Assembly (NCBI RefSeq): GCF_003298775.1
Contig: NZ_QNTQ01000006.1
Coordinates: forward strand, 496,001 to 560,000
Origin: Rhodosalinus halophilus
GTDB taxonomy: Bacteria; Pseudomonadota; Alphaproteobacteria; Rhodobacterales; Rhodobacteraceae
DNA length: 64,000 bases
Direction of reading: 5' to 3'
Shown piece by piece: positions 20,518-29,368 of this stretch (within the stretch, counting starts at the first letter, position 1; every line of letters starts with the position of its first letter). Made by a program: the position numbers and the translations under genes. The notes under the pieces were generated by a model. It was not told the origin of the DNA. It did not search any database and worked only from the letters and a program-made list of their open reading frames with translations.

Positions 20518-21348
20518 ATGCAGACCGTGTCCGAAAACCGCGCCTTCGGCGGCGTGCAGGGGGTCTATACCCACGCCTCGAAGGCCTGTTCCTGCGACAT
20601 GACCTTCGGCCTCTACCTGCCGCCGCAGGCCGAGCGCGGGCCGGTCCCCGTTCTGTGGTATCTCTCGGGGCTGACCTGCACGCATGAGAACGCCATGATC
20701 AAGGCCGGCGCGCAGGGCTGGGCGGCGCGGCACGGCATCGCGGTGGTCTTCCCCGACACCAGTCCGCGCGGCGAGGGGGTCGCCGACGATCCGCACTACG
20801 ATCTGGGGCAGGGGGCGGGGTTCTACGTCAACGCCACGCAGGCGCCCTGGGCGCCGCATTTCCGCATGTGGGACTATGTGGCCGAAGAGCTTCCACGCCT
20901 GCTCGAGGTGAATTTCAACATCGATCCGGCGCGTCAGGCGATCACCGGGCACTCGATGGGCGGGCACGGCGCGCTGACGCTGGCGATGGGGCTGCCGGGG
21001 CGCTACGCCTCCGTTTCGGCCTTCGCGCCCATCGCGCATCCGAGTTCCGCCGACTGGGGGCGCAAGCAGCTCGAGGCCTACCTCGGCCCCGACGAGGGCG
21101 CCTGGGCCGGACACGACTCCGTGCTGCTCATGGGCGAGCGCGGCTTCGACGGCCACGTCCTGATCGACCAGGGGCTGTCGGACCAGTTCATCGACACGCT
21201 CAAGCCCGAGGCGCTGGCCGAGGCGATGGCGGTGCGGCGCCAGCCGGGCAGCCTGCGGCTGCAGCAGGGCTATGACCACAGCTATTTCTTCGTGGCGAGC
21301 TTCATGGAGGATCACGTCGCCTTCCACGCCGAGGCGCTGGGCGCGTGA
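20518..21348 (+). CDS. fghA: S-formylglutathione hydrolase
   Basis: The enzyme hydrolyses S-formylglutathione to formate and glutathione, the second step of glutathione-dependent formaldehyde oxidation. The 276-residue esterase-D-type alpha/beta hydrolase has [20 protein letters not shown] (oxyanion region), the nucleophile elbow [10 protein letters not shown] (Ser near residue 146), and the C-terminal [15 protein letters not shown] containing the catalytic His. The usual partner, glutathione-dependent formaldehyde dehydrogenase, is not adjacent here. The stop overlaps the YaiI gene start (ATGA-type overlap, in fact GTGA). Confidence 0.95.
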   Translation: MQTVSENRAFGGVQGVYTHASKACSCDMTFGLYLPPQAERGPVPVLWYLSGLTCTHENAMIKAGAQGWAARHGIAVVFPDTSPRGEGVADDPHYDLGQGAGFYVNATQAPWAPHFRMWDYVAEELPRLLEVNFNIDPARQAITGHSMGGHGALTLAMGLPGRYASVSAFAPIAHPSSADWGRKQLEAYLGPDEGAWAGHDSVLLMGERGFDGHVLIDQGLSDQFIDTLKPEALAEAMAVRRQPGSLRLQQGYDHSYFFVASFMEDHVAFHAEALGA

Positions 21349-21791
21349 CCGTCTACGTCGATGCCGACGCCTGCCCGGTGAAGGCCGAGGCCGAGCGGGT
21401 GGCGACCCGGCATCGCGTGCCGCTGGTGCTGGTCAGCAACGGCGGTCTCCGGCCCTCCGCCAACCCGCTGGTCGAGATGGTGACGGTTCCCGAAGGCCCG
21501 GACGAGGCCGACCGCTGGATCGCGGAGCGTGCGGGGCCGGGCGACGTGGTCGTGACCGCCGACATGCCGCTCGCCGCCCGCTGCGTGGAGGCGGGCGCGC
21601 AGGTGCTCAAGCCCGACGGCACGGCGCTCACGCAGGCGAACGTGCGCGAGGCGCTGGCGATGCGCGACCTGATGACGGATCTGCGCGCGGCCGATCCCTT
21701 CCGCCAGGGCGGCGGGCGCAGCTTCGGCAAGGCGGACCGCTCGCGCTTTCTCGACGCGCTGGAGCGGGCGCTGCGCGCCGCGCGGCGCTGA
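21345..21791 (+). CDS. YaiI/YqxD family protein (UPF0178)
   Basis: This 148-residue protein starts with a GTG that overlaps the fghA stop. The N-terminal [17 protein letters not shown] and the later [17 protein letters not shown] match the YaiI/YqxD (DUF188) family, which has a PIN-like nuclease fold with conserved Asp residues. No biochemical function is established for the family that I know of. The C-terminus contains [19 protein letters not shown], also conserved in the family. Confidence 0.92.
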   Translation: MTVYVDADACPVKAEAERVATRHRVPLVLVSNGGLRPSANPLVEMVTVPEGPDEADRWIAERAGPGDVVVTADMPLAARCVEAGAQVLKPDGTALTQANVREALAMRDLMTDLRAADPFRQGGGRSFGKADRSRFLDALERALRAARR

Positions 21792-21843
21792 GGCGCCGGC
21801 TTTACATCGCGGCGCGGCTCGCGTTTGCTGACGTGGACGCGAG

Positions 21844-21889
21844 GCAAAATCCTTGGAAGGATTTTGCAAGGCGCTTGCAAGCGCCTTGC
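21844..21889. repeat. Tandem pair of perfect 24-bp palindromes
   Basis: Two perfect inverted repeats overlap by 2 bp. The first (21844-21867) has half-site GCAAAATCCTT around a central GG. The second (21866-21889) is GCAAGGCGCTTG followed directly by its reverse complement. They lie in the 124-bp gap between the YaiI and HAD genes. They may form cruciform or hairpin RNA structures and resemble repetitive extragenic palindromes. Neither has a T-tract, so they are not typical terminators. Confidence 0.85.
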
Positions 21890-21915
21890 CCCCGGCCGCA
21901 AGCGAAAGGAGAGCG

Positions 21916-22536
21916 ATGCAACCCCATGCGGTGATCTTCGACATCGGCAACGTGCTGATCGAATGGCAGCCCGAGCGTTTCTACGACGCCCAGGTGGGCA
22001 AGGCGCGGCGCCGCGCCATGTTCGAGGCCGTCGATCTGCACGGCATGAACGACGAGGTGGACCGTGGGGCGGACTTCCGCGAGACGATCTACGCCACCGC
22101 CGAGGCCGTCCCCGAGTTCCGCGAGGAGATCCGCATGTGGCACGACCGCTGGATCGAGCTCGCCCGGCCCGAGATCCCGAGGTCCGTCGCGCTCATGCGC
22201 GCGCTTCAGGCCCGGGGCGTGCCGGTCTTCGCGCTCACCAACTTCGGCATCGGCAGCTTCGAGGTGGCGCGCGGGCACTACCCCTTCCTCGACGCCTTCG
22301 ACCGGGCCTACGTCTCCGGGCACATGGGCGTCATCAAGCCCGAGGAAGAGATCTACGCCATGGTCGAGGCCGACTGCGGCATCCCGCCCGAGCGGCTGCT
22401 TTTCACCGACGACCGCGCCGACAACATCGCCGCGGCCGCCGCGCGCGGCTGGCAGACGCACCATTTCACCGGTCCCGAGGGCTGGGCGCGCCGCCTCGTC
22501 GAGGCGGGCCTTCTCGACGCGCGGGAGGCGGCATGA
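21916..22536 (+). CDS. HAD family hydrolase (HAD-IA)
   Basis: This 206-residue haloacid-dehalogenase-like hydrolase has motif I VIFDIGNVLIEW (nucleophile Asp), motif II FALTNFG, motif III with Lys in HMGVIKPEEEIY, and motif IV LLFTDDRADN. The second Asp of the usual DxD is replaced by Gly, the DIGNVL variant seen in many YihX-like members. It is probably a small-molecule phosphatase. AAAGGAGAG precedes the chosen ATG. The stop overlaps the ATG of the ornithine-cyclodeaminase-like gene. Confidence 0.9.
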   Translation: MQPHAVIFDIGNVLIEWQPERFYDAQVGKARRRAMFEAVDLHGMNDEVDRGADFRETIYATAEAVPEFREEIRMWHDRWIELARPEIPRSVALMRALQARGVPVFALTNFGIGSFEVARGHYPFLDAFDRAYVSGHMGVIKPEEEIYAMVEADCGIPPERLLFTDDRADNIAAAAARGWQTHHFTGPEGWARRLVEAGLLDAREAA

Positions 22537-23450
22537 GCGTTCCTGTCATCCCCTTCGAGGAAGGCGAGGCGCGGCTCGACTGGCTGGCGCTCTGCGACGC
22601 CTTCGAGGCGGGCCACCGCATGCCGCGGGCCGAGATCGCCGACAGTTTCCTCTACCGCGGCGGGGACACGCTGCTCTCGCGCGCGGCCTGGATCGACGGG
22701 CTGGGCATCGCGGTGAAATCGGCGACGATCTTTCCCGGCAACGGCGAGAAGGGGCTGCCGAGCGTCAACGGCGGCGTGAGCCTCTACGCCGACGACACCG
22801 GCGTGCTGGAGGCGATCGTCGACTTCCACCTCGTCACCAAGTGGAAGACGGCCGGCGACAGCCTGACCGCCGCGCGCCGGCTCGCGCGGCCGGACGCCCG
22901 CGAGATCCTGATCGTCGGCGCGGGCACCGTCGGCCGCTCGCTGCGCGAAGCCTATGGCGCGGCCTTCCCCATGGCCCGCTTCAGCGTCTGGAACCGCTCG
23001 CGCGACCGGGCCGAGGCGCTCGCCGCCGATTTCCCCGGCATGCAGGTGGCCGACGATCTGGAGCGCGCCGTGCGCGCCGCCGACATCGTGACATCCGCGA
23101 CGATGGCGAAGGAGCCGCTGATCCTGGGCGACTGGCTGCAGCCCGGCCAGCATGTCGACCTGATCGGGGCCTTTCGCCCCGACATGCGCGAGGCCGACGA
23201 TACCGCGCTCGCCCGTGCCCGCGTCTTCGTGGACAGCCGCGACACGACGATCGGCCACATCGGCGAACTAAAGATCCCCGTAGAAGCGGGTGCCTTCCGG
23301 CCCGAGGACGTCGTGGCCGACTACTACGACCCGCCCGGCACGTTCCGGCGGCAGGGCGAGGACGAGATCACGCTCTTCAAGAATGGCGGCGGCGCGCATC
23401 TGGACCTGATGTGCGCGCGCTACATCCTGGACCGCTGGCAGGCGGGCTGA
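22533..23450 (+). CDS. Ornithine cyclodeaminase / mu-crystallin family protein
   Basis: This 305-residue NAD(P)-dependent protein has VKSATIFPGN (substrate-side Lys), the Rossmann motif ILIVGAGTVGRSLREAYGAA, and DIVTSATMAKEPL. It falls in the ornithine cyclodeaminase/mu-crystallin superfamily, which includes ornithine cyclodeaminase, alanine dehydrogenase and ketimine reductases. Exact activity cannot be decided. It starts at the ATG overlapping the HAD stop and is followed 7 bp later by an alpha/beta hydrolase. Confidence 0.9.
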   Translation: MSVPVIPFEEGEARLDWLALCDAFEAGHRMPRAEIADSFLYRGGDTLLSRAAWIDGLGIAVKSATIFPGNGEKGLPSVNGGVSLYADDTGVLEAIVDFHLVTKWKTAGDSLTAARRLARPDAREILIVGAGTVGRSLREAYGAAFPMARFSVWNRSRDRAEALAADFPGMQVADDLERAVRAADIVTSATMAKEPLILGDWLQPGQHVDLIGAFRPDMREADDTALARARVFVDSRDTTIGHIGELKIPVEAGAFRPEDVVADYYDPPGTFRRQGEDEITLFKNGGGAHLDLMCARYILDRWQAG

Positions 23451-23457
23451 GGCGGCG

Positions 23458-24381
23458 ATGGGCTGGTGGCTCGTCCTCCTTCTCGCGCTCGCCGCGCCCT
23501 TCGCACGTGAAAGGCTGCGCCCCGAGATCGACGCGCGGGCCCGTCGGGACGCCCCCGGAGAGATCGCGCCGCTGCCGCAGGGGGGCACGCACTACCGCTG
23601 GCTCGGCGCATCGCGCGGGCCGGTGGCCGTCTGCGTGCACGGGCTCACGACCCCCTCCTTCGTCTGGGAGGGGCTCGCGCCGCGGCTCGGTGCGCTGGGG
23701 TTCCGCGTGCTGGTCTACGACCTCTACGGGCGGGGTTTCTCGGATCGGGCGGAGGGGCGACAGAACGCGGCCTTCTTCGTGCGCCAGCTCGAGGCGCTGC
23801 TGGCGGACCAGGATGTCGAGACCTCGGAGGTCACGCTCCTGGGCTATTCGATGGGCGGGGCCATCTGCACGGCTTTCGCCGCCGAACATCCCGAGATCGA
23901 CCGGCTGATCCTGATCGCGCCGGCCGGGGTCCGGGAAAACCTCGGCTGGCAGGCCCGCCTCGTGCGCGATCTGCCGATCCTCGGCGACTGGGCGTTTCAT
24001 CTCTTCTTCCCACGCCAGCTGCGGCAGGGGATCGAGGCCGAACGCGCGCTGCCCGCGTCCGTCCCCGACATCCACGACCGGCAGCTCGCAGAGCTGCGCC
24101 GGCGCGGCTTCCTGCCTTCCGTCATCTCCAGCATTCGCGGCATTCTCGCGCGGTCGATGGCGGCGGAGCATCGCCGCATCGCCGAGACGGGTCTGCCCGT
24201 GCTGGCGCTCTGGGGCGAGAGCGACACGCTCGTTCCGAAGGCCAGCCTCGGCCAGCTGGCACAGTGGAACAGGGGCACGGTGCAGGAGGTCATCGAGGGG
24301 GCGGGGCACGGACTGCCCTACACGCACACCGACGAGGTGGCCCGCCAGATCGCGCGCTTCGTCGAGGAGCGGCCGAACTAG
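23458..24381 (+). CDS. Alpha/beta hydrolase
   Basis: This 307-residue alpha/beta hydrolase has an N-terminal hydrophobic segment (WWLVLLLALAAPFA) that may be a signal anchor. It carries the oxyanion motif HGLTTPSF, the nucleophile elbow GYSMGGAIC, an acid in GESDTLVP and a His in GAGHGLPYTHTDE, so a full Ser-Asp-His triad is visible. The fold is of the meta-cleavage-product hydrolase/lipase type. The substrate is unknown. It is co-directional with flanking genes. Confidence 0.9.
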   Translation: MGWWLVLLLALAAPFARERLRPEIDARARRDAPGEIAPLPQGGTHYRWLGASRGPVAVCVHGLTTPSFVWEGLAPRLGALGFRVLVYDLYGRGFSDRAEGRQNAAFFVRQLEALLADQDVETSEVTLLGYSMGGAICTAFAAEHPEIDRLILIAPAGVRENLGWQARLVRDLPILGDWAFHLFFPRQLRQGIEAERALPASVPDIHDRQLAELRRRGFLPSVISSIRGILARSMAAEHRRIAETGLPVLALWGESDTLVPKASLGQLAQWNRGTVQEVIEGAGHGLPYTHTDEVARQIARFVEERPN

Positions 24382-24450
24382 CCTCGCCCGATCGGGCGCC
24401 CCGTGCTCCGCGGCTTTCCGTCCGGCGCGCGCCGCGTTAGGAGAGCGCGC

Positions 24451-25518
24451 ATGGCGACCGTGATGCAGGATCTCTACGCCGACCGTGTGGCCCGGGGGAG
24501 CATCGACCCCGACCCGGCGCAGGAGGCGGTGCTGCCCGAGTTCGAGCGCATCTTCGAGGCGCTGGAGCGGCCGCCGAAGCGCGGCCTGTTCCGCCGTGCG
24601 CCGGAACCGCCCCGCGGCCTCTACCTCTGGGGCGGAGTCGGGCGCGGCAAGTCGATGCTCATGGACATCTTCGCCGGTGCGCTCACCGTGCCCGCGCGCC
24701 GCGTGCATTTCCACGCCTTCATGCAGGAGGTGCATCAGGGCATGACCGAGGCGCGCGCGCGCGGCGTGGACGACGCCGTGAAGCCGGTGGCCAAGGCCAT
24801 CTCGGACGAGGTCCGCTGCCTCGCCTTCGACGAGATGCAGATCACCGACATCACCGACGCGATGATCGTGGGCCGGCTCTTCGAGCAGCTCTTCGGCGCC
24901 GGCGTTGTGGTCGTGGCGACCTCGAACCGCCCGCCTGACGACCTCTACAAGGACGGGCTCAACCGCGCGCTCTTCCTGCCCTTCATCGACCTTCTCAAGG
25001 AGCGGATGGTGGTGTGGGAGCTTTCGGGCGCGACCGACCACCGGCAGAACCGCATGGCGGGCAGCCCGGTCTACTTCACGCCTGCCGACGCGGAGGCGCG
25101 CGCGCGGATCGCGGCGATCTGGGAGGGGCTCACGGGCGGCGAGACGGCACCGCTGACGCTGCGGGTCAAGGGCCGCGACGTGATCCTGCCGGAGTTTCAC
25201 AACGGCGTGGCGCGCGCGCGCTTCTTCGACCTCTGCGGCCAGCCTCTCGGCCCGGCGGACTACCTCGCCATCGCCGAGACGGTGCGTGTGCTCGTGCTCG
25301 AGGACATTCCGCGCCTGTCGCGGTCGAACTTCAACGAGGCGAAGCGCTTCGTCACGCTGATCGACGCGCTCTACGAGGCGAAGGTGCGCCTGATCGCCTC
25401 GGCGGCCGCCGAACCCGAAAGCCTCTACGTCGAGGGCGAGGGCAGCTTCGAATTCGCCCGCACGGCCAGCCGCCTGCGCGAGATGATGAGCCACGGCTGG
25501 GGCCGGGCGGAGGGCTGA
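24451..25518 (+). CDS. zapE: Cell division protein ZapE (AFG1-like ATPase)
   Basis: This 355-residue P-loop ATPase of the AFG1/LACE1 family has Walker A GGVGRGKSMLMDIF and Walker B CLAFDEMQITDI, followed by the family stretch TSNRPPDDLYKDGLNR and the C-terminal SRSNFNEAKRFVTLID. In E. coli ZapE associates with the Z-ring under stress; in mitochondria AFG1 acts in protein quality control. I chose the ATG preceded by TTAGGAGAG. In many related genomes zapE precedes mdh, which is not the case here. Confidence 0.93.
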   Translation: MATVMQDLYADRVARGSIDPDPAQEAVLPEFERIFEALERPPKRGLFRRAPEPPRGLYLWGGVGRGKSMLMDIFAGALTVPARRVHFHAFMQEVHQGMTEARARGVDDAVKPVAKAISDEVRCLAFDEMQITDITDAMIVGRLFEQLFGAGVVVVATSNRPPDDLYKDGLNRALFLPFIDLLKERMVVWELSGATDHRQNRMAGSPVYFTPADAEARARIAAIWEGLTGGETAPLTLRVKGRDVILPEFHNGVARARFFDLCGQPLGPADYLAIAETVRVLVLEDIPRLSRSNFNEAKRFVTLIDALYEAKVRLIASAAAEPESLYVEGEGSFEFARTASRLREMMSHGWGRAEG

Positions 25519-25671
25519 GGCGCGTCGCGTTCCGGTCTTGCGGCTTTCGCGGGTGACGCGGTCGGCTTTGCCTGGCCAGTCGAAAACTCTGCCGCTTAGG
25601 GCCGGTGCGGCTCAGCCCGACGCTCGCGAGGCAAGGTTCAGAGGCGTCGAGAGGGCTTGCCTCCGCCGCCT

Positions 25672-25696
25672 CCTTTCAATGGTCACCAAATACCCC
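25672..25696 (+). repeat. Dispersed repeat element, copy A
   Basis: CCTTTCAATGGTC followed by ATACCCC. This is one of four copies of the same 24- to 25-bp element in the window (the others at 37366, 51529 and 51603). It lies in the 207-bp gap between zapE and folC, which otherwise shows nothing I recognise. Confidence 0.7.
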
Positions 25697-25725
25697 TGCG
25701 CCGCGGTTCGCGTCCATAGCTTGTG

Positions 25726-27009
25726 TCAGCCGTTCTCGCGCAGGATCTGCCCGGCGAGGTAGAGCGAGCCGCATATGAGCACCCGCGCCTCCGGGGTCTG
25801 CAAGGCAATCCCGGCCAGCGCCTCGGCAGGGCTCTCCGCCGTGCGGGTGATGTGCCCCGCCCGCTCCGCCGTCCCGGCCAGCGTGTCCGGGTCGAGCGCC
25901 GCCGCTTCCCCGGGGATCGGCACGGCGATCAGGCTGTCGGCCACCTCCGCGAGCGGCGCGAGGAAGCCCGTGGCGTCCTTGGTCGAGAGCATCCCGCAGA
26001 TCAGATGCGTGGGACGCCGCGGCAGAACCGCGAGATGCGCGGCGAGCGCCGCGCCGGCCGCGGGATTGTGCCCGCCGTCGAGCCAGAGCTCGACCTCGGG
26101 GGCTGCCTCGGCCAGCGGACCGCGCCGCAGGCGCTGGAAGCGCGCGGGCCATTCCGCCCGCGTGACCGCGGCCTCGCAGGCCGCCTCGCCCAGGCCGAGG
26201 TGCCGCAGCGCCGCGACCGCCGCGCCGGCGTTGGCGAGCTGATGCGCGCCGGGAAGCACGGGAAGCGGCAGGTCGAGCAGGCCTTTCTCGTCCTCGAAGA
26301 CCATGCGCCCGCGCTCTTCGCGGACGTGCCAGTGCTGCCCGTGGACGTGCAGAGGCGCACCGACGCACGCGGCCTGCGCCTCGATCACCTCGAGCGCCTC
26401 CTTGGGCTGGGGGCCGAGGATGCAGGGGCTGCCGCGCTTGAGGATGCCCGCCTTTTCGAAGGCGATCCTTCCCAGCGTGTCGCCCAGATACTGTTCGTGA
26501 TCCATCGAGACGGGGGTGATGACGGTCAGCGCAGGCGAGTCGATCACGTTGGTGGCGTCGAGCCGCCCGCCAAGGCCCGTCTCGAGCAGCGTCCAGTCTG
26601 CCGGCACGCGCGAGAAGGCCAAGAGCGCCGCGCAGGTGGTGATCTCGAAATAGGTGATCGGCTCCCCGCCGTTCGCGGCCTCGCATTCGTCGAGCACGGC
26701 CGCGAGCTCCGGCTCGGAGATCAGTTCGCCGGCCACCCGCACCCGCTCGTGAAAACGCGCGAGATGCGGCGAGGTGTAGGCATGCGCCGTCTGACCCGCG
26801 CCCTCGATGCCGGCGCGGAGGAAAGCCAGGGTCGAGCCCTTGCCGTTGGTGCCGGCGAGATGAATCGCCGGGGGAAGCGTTCGTTCGGGATGGTCGAGCG
26901 CGGACAGCAGCCGCCAGACCCGGTCGAGCGTCAGGTCGATGATCTTGGGGTGCAGCGCCATCATCCGCGCGAGCACGAGATCGGAGGGCGCGGCGCCTTG
27001 CGCGGTCAT
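25726..27009 (-). CDS. folC: Bifunctional folylpolyglutamate synthase / dihydrofolate synthase
   Basis: FolC adds L-glutamate to dihydropteroate and further glutamates to folates. The 427-residue Mur-ligase-family protein shows the P-loop HLAGTNGKGSTLAFLRA, then AYTSPHLARFHERVRV, LETGLGGRLDATNV and HEQYLGDTL, followed by the C-terminal LWLDGGHNPAAG. The length and motif order are standard. It is the last gene of the accD-ydhR-folC run on the minus strand, the common order in Rhodobacterales (accD-folC). Confidence 0.95.
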   Translation of the reverse strand: MTAQGAAPSDLVLARMMALHPKIIDLTLDRVWRLLSALDHPERTLPPAIHLAGTNGKGSTLAFLRAGIEGAGQTAHAYTSPHLARFHERVRVAGELISEPELAAVLDECEAANGGEPITYFEITTCAALLAFSRVPADWTLLETGLGGRLDATNVIDSPALTVITPVSMDHEQYLGDTLGRIAFEKAGILKRGSPCILGPQPKEALEVIEAQAACVGAPLHVHGQHWHVREERGRMVFEDEKGLLDLPLPVLPGAHQLANAGAAVAALRHLGLGEAACEAAVTRAEWPARFQRLRRGPLAEAAPEVELWLDGGHNPAAGAALAAHLAVLPRRPTHLICGMLSTKDATGFLAPLAEVADSLIAVPIPGEAAALDPDTLAGTAERAGHITRTAESPAEALAGIALQTPEARVLICGSLYLAGQILRENG

Positions 27010-27034
27010 GGGCCGATGCTTTCCGAGGGGCGCG

Positions 27035-27340
27035 TCAGAGCGGCGCGCGGGTGATCTGCGACAGGGCGGGGTTCACGTCGAAGGTCATGGCGCGGATGTC
27101 GGTGATGCCGAACTCGGCCAGCCGCGCGGTGTGCTTCTCCTTGTAGGCGGCCGCGGCCTCGGGGCTGTCGAAGACGTAGATGCCGCCGGCGCGGCCTTCT
27201 GCCGCGTTCTCGGTCCAGACCTTCCAGACCAGGCCGGGCTCGGCGGCGATGTCGGTGGCCAGCCCCTCCATCGCGGTGGCCATCTCGCCGCCCCAGGGGC
27301 CGGTGAAGGGGAAATCGAATTGAAGAAGCGTGTGCGCCAT
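27035..27340 (-). CDS. YdhR-like putative monooxygenase
   Basis: This 101-residue single-domain protein resembles YdhR-type dimeric ferredoxin-like-fold proteins: FDFPFTGPWGGEMATAM, then LVWKVWTENAAEGRAGGIYV and FDSPEAAAAYKEKHTARLAEFG. YdhR proteins have been grouped with small quinol or antibiotic-biosynthesis-type monooxygenases, but the activity is unproven. It sits between accD (20 bp) and folC (25 bp) and is likely cotranscribed with them. A link to fatty-acid or folate metabolism is not shown. Confidence 0.85.
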   Translation of the reverse strand: MAHTLLQFDFPFTGPWGGEMATAMEGLATDIAAEPGLVWKVWTENAAEGRAGGIYVFDSPEAAAAYKEKHTARLAEFGITDIRAMTFDVNPALSQITRAPL

Positions 27341-27360
27341 GGCTGGTATCCTGTCCCTCG

Positions 27361-28299
27361 TCAGCCCTGAGCGGGCTCGCTTTGCTGTGCCTCGGTGTCG
27401 GCGTCGGGCAGGGCCGCGCCCGGTGCGGGCAGATCGCCCTTCACGGCGGGGGGCAGGCCCATGAGCATCCGCGTCAGCGTGATCAGCTCCTCGCGCATGT
27501 CCTTGCGATGCGTGACCCGATCGAGCATGCCGTGGTCGAGCAGGTATTCCGCGCGCTGGAAGCCCTCGGGCAGCTTCTCGCGGATCGTCTGCTCGATCAC
27601 CCTCGGGCCGGCGAAGCAGATCAGCGCGCCCGGTTCGGCGATCTGGATGTCACCCAGCATGGCGTAGCTCGCCGTGACGCCGCCGGTCGTCGGATGCGTG
27701 AGCACGACGATGTAGGGCAGCCCCGCCTCCTTCACCATCTCGACGGCGACGGTGGTCCGCGGCATCTGCATGAGGCTGAGGATGCCCTCCTGCATCCGAG
27801 CGCCGCCCGCAGCGGAGAAGAGGATCAGCGGGCGCTTCGTCTCGACCGCGCGTTGCGCCGCCGCGATGATGGCGTTGCCGACGTACATGCCCATCGACCC
27901 GCCCATGAAGGAGAAATCCTGCGCCGCCGCGACGACCGGCGTGCGCCCGATCTCGCCTTGCGCGACCAGCATCGCCTCCTTCTCGCCCGTGGCCTTCTGC
28001 GCGGCCTTCATGCGGTCGGGGTATTTCTTCTGGTCGCGGAAGTGCAGCGGATCGGGCATCGGCTGCGGCACGGCGACCTCGCTGAACACGCCCGCGTCGA
28101 AGAGAGCGCGGAACCGTGCGCGCGGCCTCATCGCCATGTGATGACCGCAGGAGGTGCAGACGTTGAGGTTCTCCGCGAGTTCGCGGTGAAACAACATCGT
28201 TCCGCACTCGTCGCATTTCGTCCACAGGTTCTCCGGCATCTCGCGCCGCGAGAAGATGGAGTTGATGCGGGGGCGGACGTAATTGCTGATCCAGTTCAT
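27361..28299 (-). CDS. accD: Acetyl-CoA carboxylase carboxyltransferase subunit beta
   Basis: AccD with AccA transfers carboxyl from carboxybiotin-BCCP to acetyl-CoA, giving malonyl-CoA. The 312-residue protein has an N-terminal four-Cys zinc ribbon ([10 protein letters not shown] and CTSCGHHM), then the crotonase-like core with [18 protein letters not shown] and [17 protein letters not shown]. It starts at [12 protein letters not shown]. The acidic, Gln-rich C-terminal tail is poorly conserved. It heads the accD-ydhR-folC run. Confidence 0.96.
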   Translation of the reverse strand: MNWISNYVRPRINSIFSRREMPENLWTKCDECGTMLFHRELAENLNVCTSCGHHMAMRPRARFRALFDAGVFSEVAVPQPMPDPLHFRDQKKYPDRMKAAQKATGEKEAMLVAQGEIGRTPVVAAAQDFSFMGGSMGMYVGNAIIAAAQRAVETKRPLILFSAAGGARMQEGILSLMQMPRTTVAVEMVKEAGLPYIVVLTHPTTGGVTASYAMLGDIQIAEPGALICFAGPRVIEQTIREKLPEGFQRAEYLLDHGMLDRVTHRKDMREELITLTRMLMGLPPAVKGDLPAPGAALPDADTEAQQSEPAQG

Positions 28300-28351
28300 G
28301 GCGCCTCTCGGATCGTGCGATGCAGATAAGCCGCTCCGGCGAGAAATGCAA

Positions 28352-29257
28352 TCAGCGCCGGAGCGCGAGCCGCGCGGCGAGCCAGGAGCAGAGCAGCATC
28401 CCGGCCTCGACAGGCATGGCCGAGCGGAGCATCGCCGGATCCTCGGTCGCCGCGGGCACGGTGTAGAGCGCGAGCCCCGACAGCGCGCCTTCCATCGCCG
28501 TGAATGCCACCGGAAAGACATTGTTCATGAAGTGCATGGCGACGGCCGGGCCGAGGTTTCCCGCGCGCGCCGTGACATCGGCGAGCGCGACCGCGAAGGC
28601 AGCGCTCCAGAGCGCGACGATCGCGGCATTGCCGCCGAAATCCGCCGGCACGTAGTGCCCGAAGGCGAACAGGGCCGAGGGAACGCCGATCCAGATCAGC
28701 GGCGAGGCGAAGCGCGCCGCGAGCTGTTGCTGCAGGTAGCCGCGGAACAGGATCTCCTCCGCGCCCGTCTGGATCACCAGCACGGCGAGCGTCAGCGGCA
28801 ACAGCGCGAGCCACAGGCCGGGCGCGAGATTGGGCTCGGGCTCCATGCCGCCGGGCACGCCCCAGGGCGGCAGCAGCGCGACCGCGATGTAGAGCAGCGC
28901 GAGCGCGCCCAGCACGCGGAAGAAGTCCCGCGCCGCGGCGCCCAGCGACGGGCCGATCAGGCTCTTGGCGCTCCGTCCGTGCAGGTGATGCGCCGCCGCG
29001 ATCGCGCCCAGCGCCATGAAGGCGAAGCTGCCCAGCAGGATCAATGCGCTCGCCGGCGTGGTGCCGGTGCCGCCCTCCATCGCGAGCTCTGCATAAAGCG
29101 TGTCGGGCGCCAGCGCGTAGAGCACGCCGCGCAGCGCGCTCGACAGGCCGAAGAGCACGGCGGCCGCCACCACGAGTCCCGCGATCAGGCGCCAGATTTC
29201 GGGGCGCGCGCGGGCGGGGGCGACGAAGGCGTCGTGCGGGGCGTAGGCGGCGTGCAT
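28352..29257 (-). CDS. CPBP family intramembrane glutamic endopeptidase
   Basis: This 301-residue multipass membrane protein has about eight hydrophobic segments. The three CPBP (Abi/Rce1-like) motifs are visible: [13 protein letters not shown] (catalytic Glu pair and Arg), SALFAFGH (His), and AMHFMNN (His/Asn). It is likely an intramembrane protease processing unknown substrates. It is encoded upstream of accD on the same strand (52-bp gap) and divergent from ilvD. Confidence 0.9.
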   Translation of the reverse strand: MHAAYAPHDAFVAPARARPEIWRLIAGLVVAAAVLFGLSSALRGVLYALAPDTLYAELAMEGGTGTTPASALILLGSFAFMALGAIAAAHHLHGRSAKSLIGPSLGAAARDFFRVLGALALLYIAVALLPPWGVPGGMEPEPNLAPGLWLALLPLTLAVLVIQTGAEEILFRGYLQQQLAARFASPLIWIGVPSALFAFGHYVPADFGGNAAIVALWSAAFAVALADVTARAGNLGPAVAMHFMNNVFPVAFTAMEGALSGLALYTVPAATEDPAMLRSAMPVEAGMLLCSWLAARLALRR

Positions 29258-29368
29258 GAGGGGGAACTAGGGCAGCGCAGGCCCCTGCGCAATCTACCTC
29301 CGTCGATCGGCCTTGTGCGACGGGGGGGCATTCCGTATTCCCGATCAGGACCGATCAGGGAGGCCCGC

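Noticed and set aside
25538-25762. 74-codon frame between zapE and folC
   Set aside because: It runs through the dispersed repeat and the end of folC and shows no protein-like composition.
28283-29368. Possible 360-residue N-terminal extension of IlvD
   Set aside because: The extension is antisense to the CPBP protease gene, has no domain character, and a good ribosome binding site stands before the standard start at 29369.
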